Origin: Lentzea kentuckyensis
GTDB lineage: Bacteria > Actinomycetota > Actinomycetes > Mycobacteriales > Pseudonocardiaceae
Direction of reading: 5' to 3'
Length of the DNA: 64,000 nucleotides
NCBI RefSeq assembly: GCF_002150765.1
Contig: NZ_MUYM01000012.1
Span: 161,094 to 225,093, forward strand
Shown here: positions 14,047-22,635 of the stretch, piece by piece
How positions within the stretch are numbered: position 1 is the first letter of the stretch
Layout: the number at the start of each line of letters is the position of its first letter
The notes under the pieces: generated by a model
The model's input: the letters and a program-made list of their open reading frames with translations, nothing else
The model's database searches: none
Told to the model about the DNA's origin: nothing
Made by a program: the position numbers and the translations under genes

Positions 14047-17034
14047 ATGCGGAAACGCGCGACGATCGTCCCCCTAGTGGCACTGCTCAGCCTGGTTCTG
14101 CCCGCCCCCGCGACCGCTCAACCGAGCAACACGGTCGTGTCCGGGCAGGCCAGGTTCCAGATCCTCTCCCCCACCCTCGTGCGAAGTGAGTTCGCGGGTG
14201 ATCGAGTCTTTGAGAACGCCTCCACTTACAACGTTGTAAATCGAGCGGGTCTCCCCCGCACGCCCTACAGCTCCAGAGTCGAGAACGGCTGGCTGGTCAT
14301 CACCACCTCGGCGATGACCTTGCGCTACCGCGTCGGGTCAGGACCGTTCCGGGCGGACAACCTCGAGCTCAGAACGGCCGGTACGACCGCGTCCCCGTGG
14401 CGGCGGGTGGTCTGTGCGACCGGGCAGCTGTGCGAGGCCGAAGATCAGCAACGGGAGGCCGTGCTGGTCGCGGCCGACCATCCCGGGTACACCGGCGCGG
14501 GGTTCGTCGCCGGGTTCTCCTACGCCAACAACGGGATCACGGCGACCGTGCGCGCAACGAGTGCGGGCCGGCACCGGGTCGTCGTGAAGTACGCGAACGG
14601 GGTCGGCGGCGACGGCAAGCACGAGAACCGCACGCTCGGTCTCAGCGTCGACGGGCAGGCGGTCAGGCAGATCACGTTGCCGGCGACCGCGGACTGGAAC
14701 GACTGGAGGCAGGTCGAGGCCGAGGTCGACCTGTCCGCCGGTGAGCACCGCGTCTCGCTGACCCGGCGGGCCGCCGATTCGGGCAATGTCAACGTTGACA
14801 GCCTGGCGCTGCTCACGTCCGGCCAGCCGTATCCGGGTGATCGGGCGGTCGACGACTGCCGGTTCGGCACCAGCTGCGAGGCGGAGAACGGCGCGCTCAC
14901 CGGTCCGGCCAAGATCGCCGACGAACACGCGGGGTTCGCCGGGACCGGGTTCGTCGCCGAGCTGGTCGGCGGCACGCGGTTGCGCCAGCCCGTGAGCGGG
15001 GTTCCGTCGGCGGGCACCTATCCGGTGGTTTTGCGCTATGCCAACGGGGTCGGCGGCGACGGCAAGCACGAGCCGCGGACCGTCCTGATCAACGGGCAGC
15101 CGATCACGGTGCCGGCGACGGCGAACTGGGCCACGTGGGCCACCACGACCGCGCAGATCCCGTTGCCCGCGGGCACTTCCTCGCTGGACGTCACGTGTCC
15201 GGCCACCGGGTGCCACGTCAACCTCGACACCATCGGGATCAACAACCCGGTGCAGCACCTGGCACTCGGCGGCTACCGGCGCTCGTTGGACGGCTACACC
15301 GGCACCAGCGGCGATCCCCGGCTCACTCCCGGCCTGATGTACCGCGACGGTTGGTACCTGTTGGACGACACGGGTTCCGCGTACGCCAACGGCACGCCGC
15401 GGCCGGATCGTGGTGCGCAGCCGTACCAGGACGGGTACGTGTTCGGCTACGGCCAGAACCACAAGGCGGCACTGGGTGACCTGGCGACGCTGACCGGTGG
15501 GCCGAAGTTGTTGCCGCGCTGGGCTTACGGGGTCTGGTACTCGGAGTACATCGACCGGACGGCCGCCGACTACCGCGACCGGATCCTGCCCGCGTTCCGT
15601 CAGCACGGAGTGCCGCTGGACGTGCTGGTGGTCGACACCGACTTCAAGGCGCGCAACACGTGGAACGGCTGGCAGATGGACCAGTCGAAGTTCCCCGACC
15701 CGCAGGGGTTCCTGGACTGGGTGCACCGCGAGGGCATGCACAGCACGCTCAACATCCATCCGAGCATCCAGGGCACCGACCCGGACTTCGCGCGAGCGCA
15801 GGCGACCGCGAAGGGCAAGCTGGCCAAGGGATCCTGTGCCGACTGCTACGTGTTCGACTGGGCCGACCCGGACCAGTTGCGCGCGTACGTCGAGCTGCAC
15901 CAGAAGATGCCGACCGACTTCTGGTGGCTCGACTGGTGTTGTGACGGCTCGGGTTCGTCGCTGCGCGGGGTCACGCCGGACACGTGGATCAACGAGCAGT
16001 ACGCCAAGATGGGCGCGTTCGCGTTCTCGCGCGGGTTCGGCTCGTTGCAGGCGGGCGGCTACAGCGGTTCCGGACCGCTGCAGACCGGGCCGTGGGCGGA
16101 GAAGCGCACCACGCTGCACTTCACCGGCGACACCTCGTCGACGTGGGGCGCGCTGAAGGGGACCATCGGGTACACCTCGGCGGAGGGCGTGGCGACCGGG
16201 ATGTCCTCGATCAGCCACGACATCGGCGGGCACAACGACACCACGGGCATTCGCGGATCGGAGACCTACCTCGACAACGGCCAGGTCCGCTACACCACCA
16301 AGTTGCCGGACGACCTGTACGCGCGGTGGGTGCAGCTGGGCGCGTTCCAGCCGATCACGCGCCTGCACAGCAACCACAGCGACCGGATGCCGTGGCAGTA
16401 CGGGCCGGCCGCGCAGGCCTCGGCGACGAAGTTCCTGAACCTGCGCGAACGTCTGGTGCCCTACATCTACACGTTGGCGGAGCAGGCGAACCGCACCGGC
16501 GTGCCGATGGTACGGCCCGCGTACCTGGAATACCCGGCCTCGCCCGAGGCCTATTCCACTGTGGACACTCAGTTCCTGCTCGGGCCGGACATGCTGGTCG
16601 CGCCGATCACCACGCCCGGCGACGTCGGTTCGACGCGGGTGTGGTTCCCGCCCGGTCAGTGGACCGACTACTTCACCGGGCAGGTCTACCAGGGCAACAG
16701 CTGGGCGACCGTCAGCGCGGGCCTGGACACCATGCCGGTGTTCCTGCGCTCCGGCGGAATCCTGGTGGAGCGCACCGACAACGTGACCAACGACGCGCAG
16801 CACGCCGCAGATGACCTGACCGTGCACGTCACGGCCGGCGCGAAGGGTGAGTTCACGCTGTACGAGGACGGCCGGCGTACCCGGATCGTCCAGTCCGGCG
16901 ACATCGCGTTCGTGTGGTCGTCCGGCAAGGTGTCCACACGGGACTGGAAGTTCGTCGTGCACAAGGCGGACGGGTCCAGCCACGTCGTGGAGGCGAACGG
17001 GCGGGCGTTGGTCAGTCTTCGGGCACCCAGGTGA
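14047..17034 (+). CDS. Secreted GH31 glycosidase with two inserted carbohydrate-binding modules
   Basis: Secreted glycoside hydrolase of family 31 (retaining alpha-glycosidases), 995 residues. A signal peptide covers about 1-28 (K-R then a hydrophobic core, A-T-A-Q). The N-terminal beta-sandwich is interrupted at about 125-265 and 280-400 by two CBM6/35-like modules. Each begins C-E-A-E and shares the segment Y-A-N-G-V-G-G-D-G-K-H-E. The barrel follows: nucleophile Asp629 in W-W-L-D-W-C-C-D and probable acid/base Asp695 in F-T-G-D-T-S-S-T-W. I-S-H-D-I-G-G-H and a C-terminal beta domain complete it. The unusual W-L-D-W nucleophile motif argues against a plain maltase. GAGGAG precedes the ATG. 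The last 23 bases overlap the convergent regulator gene. Confidence 0.87.
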   Translation: MRKRATIVPLVALLSLVLPAPATAQPSNTVVSGQARFQILSPTLVRSEFAGDRVFENASTYNVVNRAGLPRTPYSSRVENGWLVITTSAMTLRYRVGSGPFRADNLELRTAGTTASPWRRVVCATGQLCEAEDQQREAVLVAADHPGYTGAGFVAGFSYANNGITATVRATSAGRHRVVVKYANGVGGDGKHENRTLGLSVDGQAVRQITLPATADWNDWRQVEAEVDLSAGEHRVSLTRRAADSGNVNVDSLALLTSGQPYPGDRAVDDCRFGTSCEAENGALTGPAKIADEHAGFAGTGFVAELVGGTRLRQPVSGVPSAGTYPVVLRYANGVGGDGKHEPRTVLINGQPITVPATANWATWATTTAQIPLPAGTSSLDVTCPATGCHVNLDTIGINNPVQHLALGGYRRSLDGYTGTSGDPRLTPGLMYRDGWYLLDDTGSAYANGTPRPDRGAQPYQDGYVFGYGQNHKAALGDLATLTGGPKLLPRWAYGVWYSEYIDRTAADYRDRILPAFRQHGVPLDVLVVDTDFKARNTWNGWQMDQSKFPDPQGFLDWVHREGMHSTLNIHPSIQGTDPDFARAQATAKGKLAKGSCADCYVFDWADPDQLRAYVELHQKMPTDFWWLDWCCDGSGSSLRGVTPDTWINEQYAKMGAFAFSRGFGSLQAGGYSGSGPLQTGPWAEKRTTLHFTGDTSSTWGALKGTIGYTSAEGVATGMSSISHDIGGHNDTTGIRGSETYLDNGQVRYTTKLPDDLYARWVQLGAFQPITRLHSNHSDRMPWQYGPAAQASATKFLNLRERLVPYIYTLAEQANRTGVPMVRPAYLEYPASPEAYSTVDTQFLLGPDMLVAPITTPGDVGSTRVWFPPGQWTDYFTGQVYQGNSWATVSAGLDTMPVFLRSGGILVERTDNVTNDAQHAADDLTVHVTAGAKGEFTLYEDGRRTRIVQSGDIAFVWSSGKVSTRDWKFVVHKADGSSHVVEANGRALVSLRAPR
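14226..14239. promoter_or_regulatory. Perfect palindrome inside the GH31 gene (first copy)
   Basis: TTACAACGTTGTAA is a perfect 14-bp palindrome at about codon 60 in an AT-rich patch of an otherwise GC-rich gene. Its centre CAACGTTG recurs in a second palindrome at 14787. LacI-family operators are palindromes with a central CG, so an intragenic operator is possible. No LacI gene is in the window. Confidence 0.3.
14787..14800. promoter_or_regulatory. Perfect palindrome inside the GH31 gene (second copy)
   Basis: TGTCAACGTTGACA is a perfect 14-bp palindrome sharing the eight central bases with the one at 14226. It resembles LacI/CcpA-type operators (TG...CG...CA). It falls in the first binding module at N-V-N-V-D and could be chance within codons for that motif. 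Confidence 0.3.
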
Positions 17035-17713
17035 GCAGCCGCACCTTCGCGACGGTGCGGACGTGCTTGCGCATGGCGGCGGCGGCCTTCTTCTGGTCGC
17101 CCGCCGCGATGGCCTCGTAGATCGCAGTGTGCTGCGCCAGCGAACGGGACGGGCGTCCCGGCTGGCGCAGCGACTCGGTGCGGCTCTCGGTGATCTGGCC
17201 GGCGATCGTCTTCATGAAGTCGGCGAGCAGTGAGCTGTGCGCGGCGGCGGTGACAGCGGCGTGGAAGCGACGGTCGCCTTCCACGCCGTTGGCGCCCTCG
17301 GCGATCTCGTCGCGCATGAAGTCCAGGGCGTGGCGGATGTCCTCCAGCTCGGCGTCGGTGCGGCGTTCGGCGGCGAGTTCGGCGAGCTTGGTCTCGAGTG
17401 CCTCGCGGGCCTCCAGCACCTCGGGAAGGCGCTTGCGGCGTTCGACGAGCTGCTCGACCGGTTCGACGTCGAGGGTGTCGCGGACGAGGTAGGTGCCGCC
17501 GCCGTGCCGAGCCTCGACCAGGCCCTGGACCTCCAGGACCACGATCGCCTGCTTCACCGACGCCCGGCTCACGCCGAGGCTCGCGGCCAGGTCGCGTTCG
17601 GCGGGGAGCTTGTCGCCCGCCTTCAGGCCCGCTTCGCCGACGTACGCGCGCAGGCGTTCGAGCACCTGCTCGTACAGGCGGGACTTCACCATCGGCCGCA
17701 GTGCCTCGGACAT
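17012..17713 (-). CDS. GntR-family (FadR/FCD) transcriptional regulator of the malonate operon
   Basis: GntR-type repressor of 233 residues. The N-terminal winged helix-turn-helix has K-L-P-A-E-R-D-L-A-A-S-L-G-V-S-R-A-S-V at about 30-50. The C-terminal FCD ligand domain has the expected histidines in F-H-A-A-V-T-A-A-A-H-S, H-T-A-I-Y-E-A-I and M-R-K-H-V. It diverges from matC, and two identical palindromes fill the gap, so it probably represses itself and matC-matB-accDA, with malonate or malonyl-CoA as the likely effector (inference). I chose the ATG at 17713, which gives a short N-terminal arm; no ribosome-binding site is obvious. It overlaps the GH31 end by 23 bases. Confidence 0.87.
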   Translation of the reverse strand: MSEALRPMVKSRLYEQVLERLRAYVGEAGLKAGDKLPAERDLAASLGVSRASVKQAIVVLEVQGLVEARHGGGTYLVRDTLDVEPVEQLVERRKRLPEVLEAREALETKLAELAAERRTDAELEDIRHALDFMRDEIAEGANGVEGDRRFHAAVTAAAHSSLLADFMKTIAGQITESRTESLRQPGRPSRSLAQHTAIYEAIAAGDQKKAAAAMRKHVRTVAKVRLLTWVPED

Positions 17714-17733
17714 GCGACCAGAATAACCGGTCA

Positions 17734-17748
17734 AGTGGCTCAGCCACT
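17734..17748. promoter_or_regulatory. Operator palindrome 1 between the GntR regulator and matC
   Basis: AGTGGCTCAGCCACT is a perfect palindrome around a central C, 21 bases upstream of the regulator's ATG. An identical copy lies 52 bp away, about five helical turns, on the same helix face. This is the arrangement expected for cooperative binding by a FadR-type dimer. Confidence 0.75.
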
Positions 17749-17785
17749 AGGCCACCTCTTGACAGCTGGTGGACGCAGGGCGGAA

Positions 17786-17800
17786 AGTGGCTCAGCCACT
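17786..17800. promoter_or_regulatory. Operator palindrome 2 between the GntR regulator and matC
   Basis: Second identical AGTGGCTCAGCCACT, about 50 bases upstream of the matC start. Both copies are followed by a further GGCCAC half-element (CCACTAGGCCAC and CCACTTGGCCAC), so the repeated unit is longer than the palindrome. Confidence 0.75.
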
Positions 17801-17848
17801 TGGCCACTGTGCCAGCTACTAGGACAGCCCCAACGACGGGAGCCCCTG

Positions 17849-19123
17849 ATGTCCGCCGAACTGATCTCGATACTCGTGCTGGTCGTGGTGTTCGTGATCG
17901 CCACGACCAGGTCGATCAACATGGGTGCGCTCGCGTTCGCCGCCGCCTTCGGGGTCGGCACGCTGGTCGCGGACATGAAGACCGACGACATCTTCAAGGG
18001 CTTCCCCGGCTCGTTGTTCGTCGTACTGGTCGGGGTGACGTTCCTGTTCGCCATCGCGCGCGCCAACGGCACCACGGACTGGTTGGTGCACATGGCGATC
18101 CGGCTGGTGGGCGGGCGGATCGCGTTGATGCCGTGGGTGATGTTCGCGATCACCGGTGTGCTGACGGCGATCGGCGCGGTGAGCCCGGCCGCGGTCGCCA
18201 TCGTGGCGCCGATCGCGATGGGGTTCGCCGCGAAGTACAAGATCAGCCCGCTGCTGATGGGCGTGATGGTCGTGCACGGCGCGCAGGCGGGCGGGTTCTC
18301 CCCCATCAGCATCTACGGCACGATCGTCAACGGCATCGTGGCCAAGGAAGGCCTGCCGGGCAACGAGATCGTGCTGTTCCTGGCCAGTCTCGTGGTGAAC
18401 CTGCTGATCGCCGCCGTGGTGTTCGTGGTGCTGGGCGGCATGAAGCTGGCGCGGCAGCCGGTCCAGATCCTGGTGCACGCGGGCGGCGGTGGCGACGCGG
18501 TGGACGAAGCCGAAGAACCGGTAACGCTGACCACGCCGCGCATCGCCACGCTGGCCGGGCTGGTCGCGTTGGTGGTGGCCGCGCTGGTGTTCGACCTCGA
18601 CGTCGGCCTCGCCGCGATCACCGTGGCCGTGCTGCTGAGCGTGGTGTGGCCGGAGACGAGCAAACAGGCGATCACCCAGATCACCTGGCCGACCGTGCTG
18701 CTGATCTGCGGCATCCTCACCTACGTCGCGGTGTTGCAGACGATGGGCACGATCAAGTGGGCCGGCGACTCGGTCGCGGGCGTCGGTGCGCCGCTGCTCG
18801 CCGCGTTGCTGATCTGCTACATCGGCGCGATCGTGTCCGCGTTCGCCTCGTCGGTCGGCATCATGGGCGCGCTCATCCCGCTGGCCGTGCCGTTCCTGTT
18901 GCGGGGTGACGTCAGCGCGGTCGGGCTGATCGCGGCGCTCGCGGTGTCGGCGACCGTGGTCGACGTGAGTCCGTTCTCCACCAACGGCGCGCTGGTGCTG
19001 GCCGGTGCGCAGGACGTCGACCGCGACAAGTTCTTCAAGCAGCTCATGGTCTACGGCGGGATCATGGTCGCGGCAGCGCCGCCGCTGGTCTGGCTCGCCC
19101 TCGTCGTCCCCGGAATCTGGTGA
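17849..19123 (+). CDS. matC: Dicarboxylate (malonate) carrier, MatC family
   Basis: Integral membrane carrier of 424 residues with about 11-12 hydrophobic helices throughout. It resembles the MatC/SLC13-like dicarboxylate transporters that take up malonate. A short hydrophilic loop near residue 215 (G-G-G-G-D-A-V-D-E-A-E-E) splits it into two halves, as usual. Re-entrant-loop-like motifs A-I-G-A-V-S-P-A-A-V in the first half and V-V-D-V-S-P-F-S-T-N-G in the second probably form the substrate and Na+ site. GACGGGAG precedes the ATG. It is the first gene of the operon with matB, whose start follows three bases after the stop. Confidence 0.85.
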   Translation: MSAELISILVLVVVFVIATTRSINMGALAFAAAFGVGTLVADMKTDDIFKGFPGSLFVVLVGVTFLFAIARANGTTDWLVHMAIRLVGGRIALMPWVMFAITGVLTAIGAVSPAAVAIVAPIAMGFAAKYKISPLLMGVMVVHGAQAGGFSPISIYGTIVNGIVAKEGLPGNEIVLFLASLVVNLLIAAVVFVVLGGMKLARQPVQILVHAGGGGDAVDEAEEPVTLTTPRIATLAGLVALVVAALVFDLDVGLAAITVAVLLSVVWPETSKQAITQITWPTVLLICGILTYVAVLQTMGTIKWAGDSVAGVGAPLLAALLICYIGAIVSAFASSVGIMGALIPLAVPFLLRGDVSAVGLIAALAVSATVVDVSPFSTNGALVLAGAQDVDRDKFFKQLMVYGGIMVAAAPPLVWLALVVPGIW

Positions 19124-19126
19124 CTC

Positions 19127-20530
19127 ATGTTCGTTCTGTCCTCTGACCGCGTCGCGCTGCGCTTCGGCGACCGCGAGCTGACCCACGCGTCGCTGGCCTC
19201 CTGCGCGGGAGCCCTGGCCGCTCAGCTGGCCGGGCTGCCCAGGGTCGCGATCTGGGCCACCCCGACCATCGAGACGTGCGTCGCCGTGGTCGCCGCGCTG
19301 CTCGCCGGGGTGCCCGCCGTCCCGCTCAACCCGAAGGTCGGCTCGCGCGAACTCGCGCACATCGTGGCGGACAGCGCGCCCGCCTGCGTGCTCGCCGCTC
19401 CTGGTGAGCAAGTGCCCGCGGGCCTGCGGTCCGTGCCACGGCGGGACGTCACGCTCGACGGCAGCACCTTCGAACCGTTCGCGATGCCTGACGACGACGC
19501 TCCGGCGCTGATCGTCTACACCTCGGGCACCACCGGTTCGCCCAAGGGGGTCGTGCTGCCGCGCCGGGCTCTGGTGTCCACTTTGGACGCGGTCGCCGAG
19601 GCATGGCAGTGGACCTCCGACGACGTGCTGGTGCACGCGCTGCCGTTGTTCCACGTGCACGGGCTGATCCTCGGCGTGCTCGGCCCGTTGCGACGCGGCG
19701 GAACCCTGTGGCACCTGGGCAAGTTCTCGACCGTGGAGTTGGCGCGTGCACTGGACGGCGAGGCCACGATGATGTTCGGCGTGCCGACGATGTACCACCG
19801 CATCGCGGAGGAGGTCGGTTCGGACGCCGGTCTCAGCGCGGCTTTGGGCAAGGCCCGGCTGCTGGTGTCGGGTTCGGCGGCGTTGCCCGTGCGCGACCAC
19901 GAACGAATCGCCGCGGCCACCGGACAGCGCGTGGTCGAGCGGTACGGCATGACCGAAACGCTGATGAACACCAGCGTGCGCGCGGACGGCGAACGCCGCC
20001 CCGGCGCGGTCGGCCTGCCGTTGCCGGGCGTCTCGGTCCGTCTGGTCGACGACCACGGCGGCGTGCTGGACGAAACCGGTGCGGTGGGCGAGATCCAGGT
20101 GCGCGGCCCGAACCTGTTCACCGAGTACCTGAACCGCCCCGACGCCACCGCGGAGGCGTTCGCGGACGGCTGGTTCCGCACCGGCGACGTCGGCACCCGC
20201 GACCCGGACGGCTACTACCGCATCGTCGGCCGCAAGGCGACGGACATCATCAAGAGCGGCGGCTACAAGATCGGCGCGGGCGAGATCGAGAACGCCCTGC
20301 TGGAACACCCCGCCGTGGCCGAGGTGGCGGTGACCGGCGAACCCGACGACGACCTGGGCGAGCGCATCATCGCCTGGGTCGTGCCGACCGGCGAGGTGCC
20401 CGCCCAGGAACTGGTGGACCACGTCGCCCGGCTGCTCACCCCGCACAAGCGGCCTCGCGTGGTGCGGTTCGTGGAGTCGTTGCCGCGCAACGACATGGGC
20501 AAGGTGATGAAACGTGCCCTCGGGACGTGA
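19127..20530 (+). CDS. matB: Malonyl-CoA synthetase
   Basis: ANL-superfamily adenylating enzyme of 467 residues that makes malonyl-CoA from malonate, ATP and CoA. It closely follows the pattern I recall for Streptomyces MatB. It has the P-loop-like Y-T-S-G-T-T-G-S-P-K-G at about 131-141 and the core R-Y-G-M-T-E-T-L-M-N-T. G-W-F-R-T-G-D-V and the hinge G-R-K-A-T-D-I-I-K-S-G-G-Y-K-I follow. The catalytic lysine is in N-D-M-G-K-V-M-K-R at the end. It provides an entry for external malonate into fatty-acid or polyketide precursor pools. Its last codons overlap the following gene by 17 bases. Confidence 0.95.
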   Translation: MFVLSSDRVALRFGDRELTHASLASCAGALAAQLAGLPRVAIWATPTIETCVAVVAALLAGVPAVPLNPKVGSRELAHIVADSAPACVLAAPGEQVPAGLRSVPRRDVTLDGSTFEPFAMPDDDAPALIVYTSGTTGSPKGVVLPRRALVSTLDAVAEAWQWTSDDVLVHALPLFHVHGLILGVLGPLRRGGTLWHLGKFSTVELARALDGEATMMFGVPTMYHRIAEEVGSDAGLSAALGKARLLVSGSAALPVRDHERIAAATGQRVVERYGMTETLMNTSVRADGERRPGAVGLPLPGVSVRLVDDHGGVLDETGAVGEIQVRGPNLFTEYLNRPDATAEAFADGWFRTGDVGTRDPDGYYRIVGRKATDIIKSGGYKIGAGEIENALLEHPAVAEVAVTGEPDDDLGERIIAWVVPTGEVPAQELVDHVARLLTPHKRPRVVRFVESLPRNDMGKVMKRALGT

Positions 20531-21866
20531 GCCGGCCCGCGCGGTGATCGCGCTGGTGGCGTCGGCGTTCACGGAGCTGCCGGACGATCTCGGTCCGGCA
20601 GAGGGCGATGGTCCACTCGGGTGGCCTGGTTATGACCTCGCTGTGGCGCAAGCGACCGAACGGACTGGCGAACGGGAGTCCGTCGTCTGCGGTGTCGCGG
20701 ACATCGGCGGCGTCACGGCGGTCGTGGTGGCGTTCGAGTTCGGCTTCCTCGGCGGTTCGCTCGGAACCCGCACAGGCACCCGCATCGAGCAGGCGTTCAC
20801 GCGCGCCCGCGAGCTGCGCGTGCCGGTGGTGTCCCTGGTCGCGACCGGCGGCAGCCGCATGCAGGAGGGCACGCTCGCTCTCCTGCAACTGCAACGCATC
20901 GCGCGCCAGCTAGCGCTGACCCGCGAGGCCGGCCTGCCCCACCTCGCGGTGCTTCGCGACCCCACGACCGGCGGCGGCTGGGCGACGCTCGGCGCGGGTG
21001 CGGATGTCGTGCTGGGGCTGGCGGGCGCCCAGGTCGGGTTCGCCGGCTCACGGGTACGGCCGCCGGGATACTCGGTCACACAACAGTTCGCGGCCGGCCT
21101 GGTCGACCAGCTGGTGCCGCCGGACGAGCTGCGCGGCCGGCTGGAACGGTGGCTGAAGCTGCTGACCACAACGGCGGACGACGCACCGGTGCCCCAGGCG
21201 ATGGGCGCGACGACGTTGCCGGAAACGGGCTGGGACGCGGTGTTGCGCGCCCGTGCCCCGAGCCGTCCGCGCGCGGAGCAGTACCTCGCCGCCTACTTCG
21301 ACTGGCACGAACCGATCAGCGGAGATCGCGCGGGCGGCGTCGACGCGGAGGTGTTGTGCGGCTTCGGGCACCGGGACGGCGTGACGATCGCCTATGCCGC
21401 GCAGCGCGGCACGGCCACGCGGCCCGCCGGGTTCCGCACGGCGGCCCGCCTCCTGAAGCTGGCGGACCGGCTGGGCATTCCGGTGCTGACGCTGGTGGAC
21501 ACGCCCGGCGCGGCCAACGACGAGGCCGCTGAGAAGGCGGGGGTCGGGGCGGCCATCGCGGACATGTTCACCGCGGTCGCCGCCGCGCGTGTGCCGGTCA
21601 CGACGCTGCTGATCGGTGAGGGCGGCTCTGGTGGCGCGCTCGCGTTCGCCGCGCCGGACCGGATGTGGGTGACGCCGGACAGCTACTTCGCGGTGATCTC
21701 ACCCGAGCTGGCGGCGGCGATCCTGAAGCGGGACCCGGCGCGGACGCGGGAGACGGCGGAGGAGCTGCGGTTGCGTCCGCAGGACCTGGTCGAGCTCGGG
21801 ATCGCGGTGGGCGTCGCCGAGCTGCCGTCGGGCTCGAGCGCGCTCAGGCAGCCCGCGGAACGGTGA
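20514..21866 (+). CDS. Fused carboxyltransferase (AccD-AccA type) of the malonate operon
   Basis: A 450-residue crotonase-fold carboxyltransferase with both halves in one chain. The N-terminal half is beta-subunit-like (F-L-G-G-S-L-G, G-G-S-R-M-Q-E-G) and the C-terminal half alpha-subunit-like (T-L-V-D-T-P-G-A, G-E-G-G-S-G-G-A-L-A-F). No biotin carboxylase or biotin carrier lies nearby. It may borrow these, or act as a malonyl-CoA decarboxylase in the way the MdcD/MdcE parts of malonate decarboxylase do. Both are inferences. The GTG start at 20514 lies inside the matB end; a GTG at 20541 is an alternative. The 3' end overlaps the convergent HxlR gene by 23 bases. Confidence 0.8.
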   Translation: MPSGREPARAVIALVASAFTELPDDLGPAEGDGPLGWPGYDLAVAQATERTGERESVVCGVADIGGVTAVVVAFEFGFLGGSLGTRTGTRIEQAFTRARELRVPVVSLVATGGSRMQEGTLALLQLQRIARQLALTREAGLPHLAVLRDPTTGGGWATLGAGADVVLGLAGAQVGFAGSRVRPPGYSVTQQFAAGLVDQLVPPDELRGRLERWLKLLTTTADDAPVPQAMGATTLPETGWDAVLRARAPSRPRAEQYLAAYFDWHEPISGDRAGGVDAEVLCGFGHRDGVTIAYAAQRGTATRPAGFRTAARLLKLADRLGIPVLTLVDTPGAANDEAAEKAGVGAAIADMFTAVAAARVPVTTLLIGEGGSGGALAFAAPDRMWVTPDSYFAVISPELAAAILKRDPARTRETAEELRLRPQDLVELGIAVGVAELPSGSSALRQPAER

Positions 21867-22497
21867 ACACCCGCAGGAAGGTGTCGAGCAGCTTCTTGCG
21901 GCCGCTCAGATCCACCAGCCCGTCCCGGACCGCGCTCATGATCCCGCGATAGGACGCCAGCTCGTCATCGGCGAAGCACGCGGTGATGGTCAGGTCGGGC
22001 TTGACCGGTGCGGGGCCGAGTCCGGTCGTCAGTGCGCCTTCGGTGATCACGGCGTGCATCACGAAGTCGCGGACGTGGATCTCCCAGCACGCCGTCAGCC
22101 CGGCTGCCTGCTCCGGCTGGAACCTGGCGCGCAGGCTCAGCACCAGCCCTTCCGGCGAGACGACGTCACCCGGTTGCGGCTCCCCGAGCTGGGTCGAGCC
22201 CCAGCGGGCGAGAGCGAGCAGGGCCGGTTCCAGATCACGGCCGACCGCGGTCAGCGCGTAGACGACACCGCGCTGCGGCGCCGGGGCCACCTGGCGTTCC
22301 ACGATGCCGGCCTGTTCGAGCTCCTTGAGCCGGGTGGCCAGCACGTTCGTCGGGATCCCCGCCAGGCCGGTCTGCAGCTCCGTGTAGCGACGCGGCCGCA
22401 CGACGAGGTTGCGCACGATCAGCAACGCCCACCGCTCGCCCACGAGCTCCAACGCTCGGGCGAGGCCGCAGTACTGACCGAAGTCACGTCGCTTCAC
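21844..22497 (-). CDS. HxlR-family transcriptional regulator
   Basis: Winged-helix regulator of 217 residues. It starts R-D-F-G-Q-Y-C-G-L-A-R-A-L-E and continues G-E-R-W-A-L-L-I-V-R-N-L and R-L-K-E-L-E-Q-A-G-I-V-E-R, the classic HxlR pattern with the conserved early cysteine (a redox or electrophile sensor in several relatives). A second domain of about 100 residues, possibly SCP2-like, follows. I chose the GTG at 22497, where homology begins. It diverges from an MFS transporter, the usual arrangement for an efflux pump and its local regulator. It overlaps the accDA end in antisense. Confidence 0.82.
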   Translation of the reverse strand: MKRRDFGQYCGLARALELVGERWALLIVRNLVVRPRRYTELQTGLAGIPTNVLATRLKELEQAGIVERQVAPAPQRGVVYALTAVGRDLEPALLALARWGSTQLGEPQPGDVVSPEGLVLSLRARFQPEQAAGLTACWEIHVRDFVMHAVITEGALTTGLGPAPVKPDLTITACFADDELASYRGIMSAVRDGLVDLSGRKKLLDTFLRVFTVPRAA

Positions 22498-22635
22498 GCA
22501 CTCAGCGTAGCAAGCTTGTCTATCCAGAGCCAACGGCGTAATCGGAAGCACACTTGCAAAAACGAAGTGAACACGTTTACCGTCGTTGACCACACCCCCG
22601 AAACCTCCGGGACCTCCGAACGCGAAGGAAGTGCG

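Noticed and set aside
14338..16983. 881-codon open frame antisense to the GH31 gene
   Set aside because: Arg/Gly/Val-rich with no domain; an artefact of the high third-position G/C of the true gene.
17819..20572. 917-codon minus-strand open frame across matC and matB
   Set aside because: Composition is almost entirely R, H, D, G and Q with no motif. The plus-strand genes are unmistakable.
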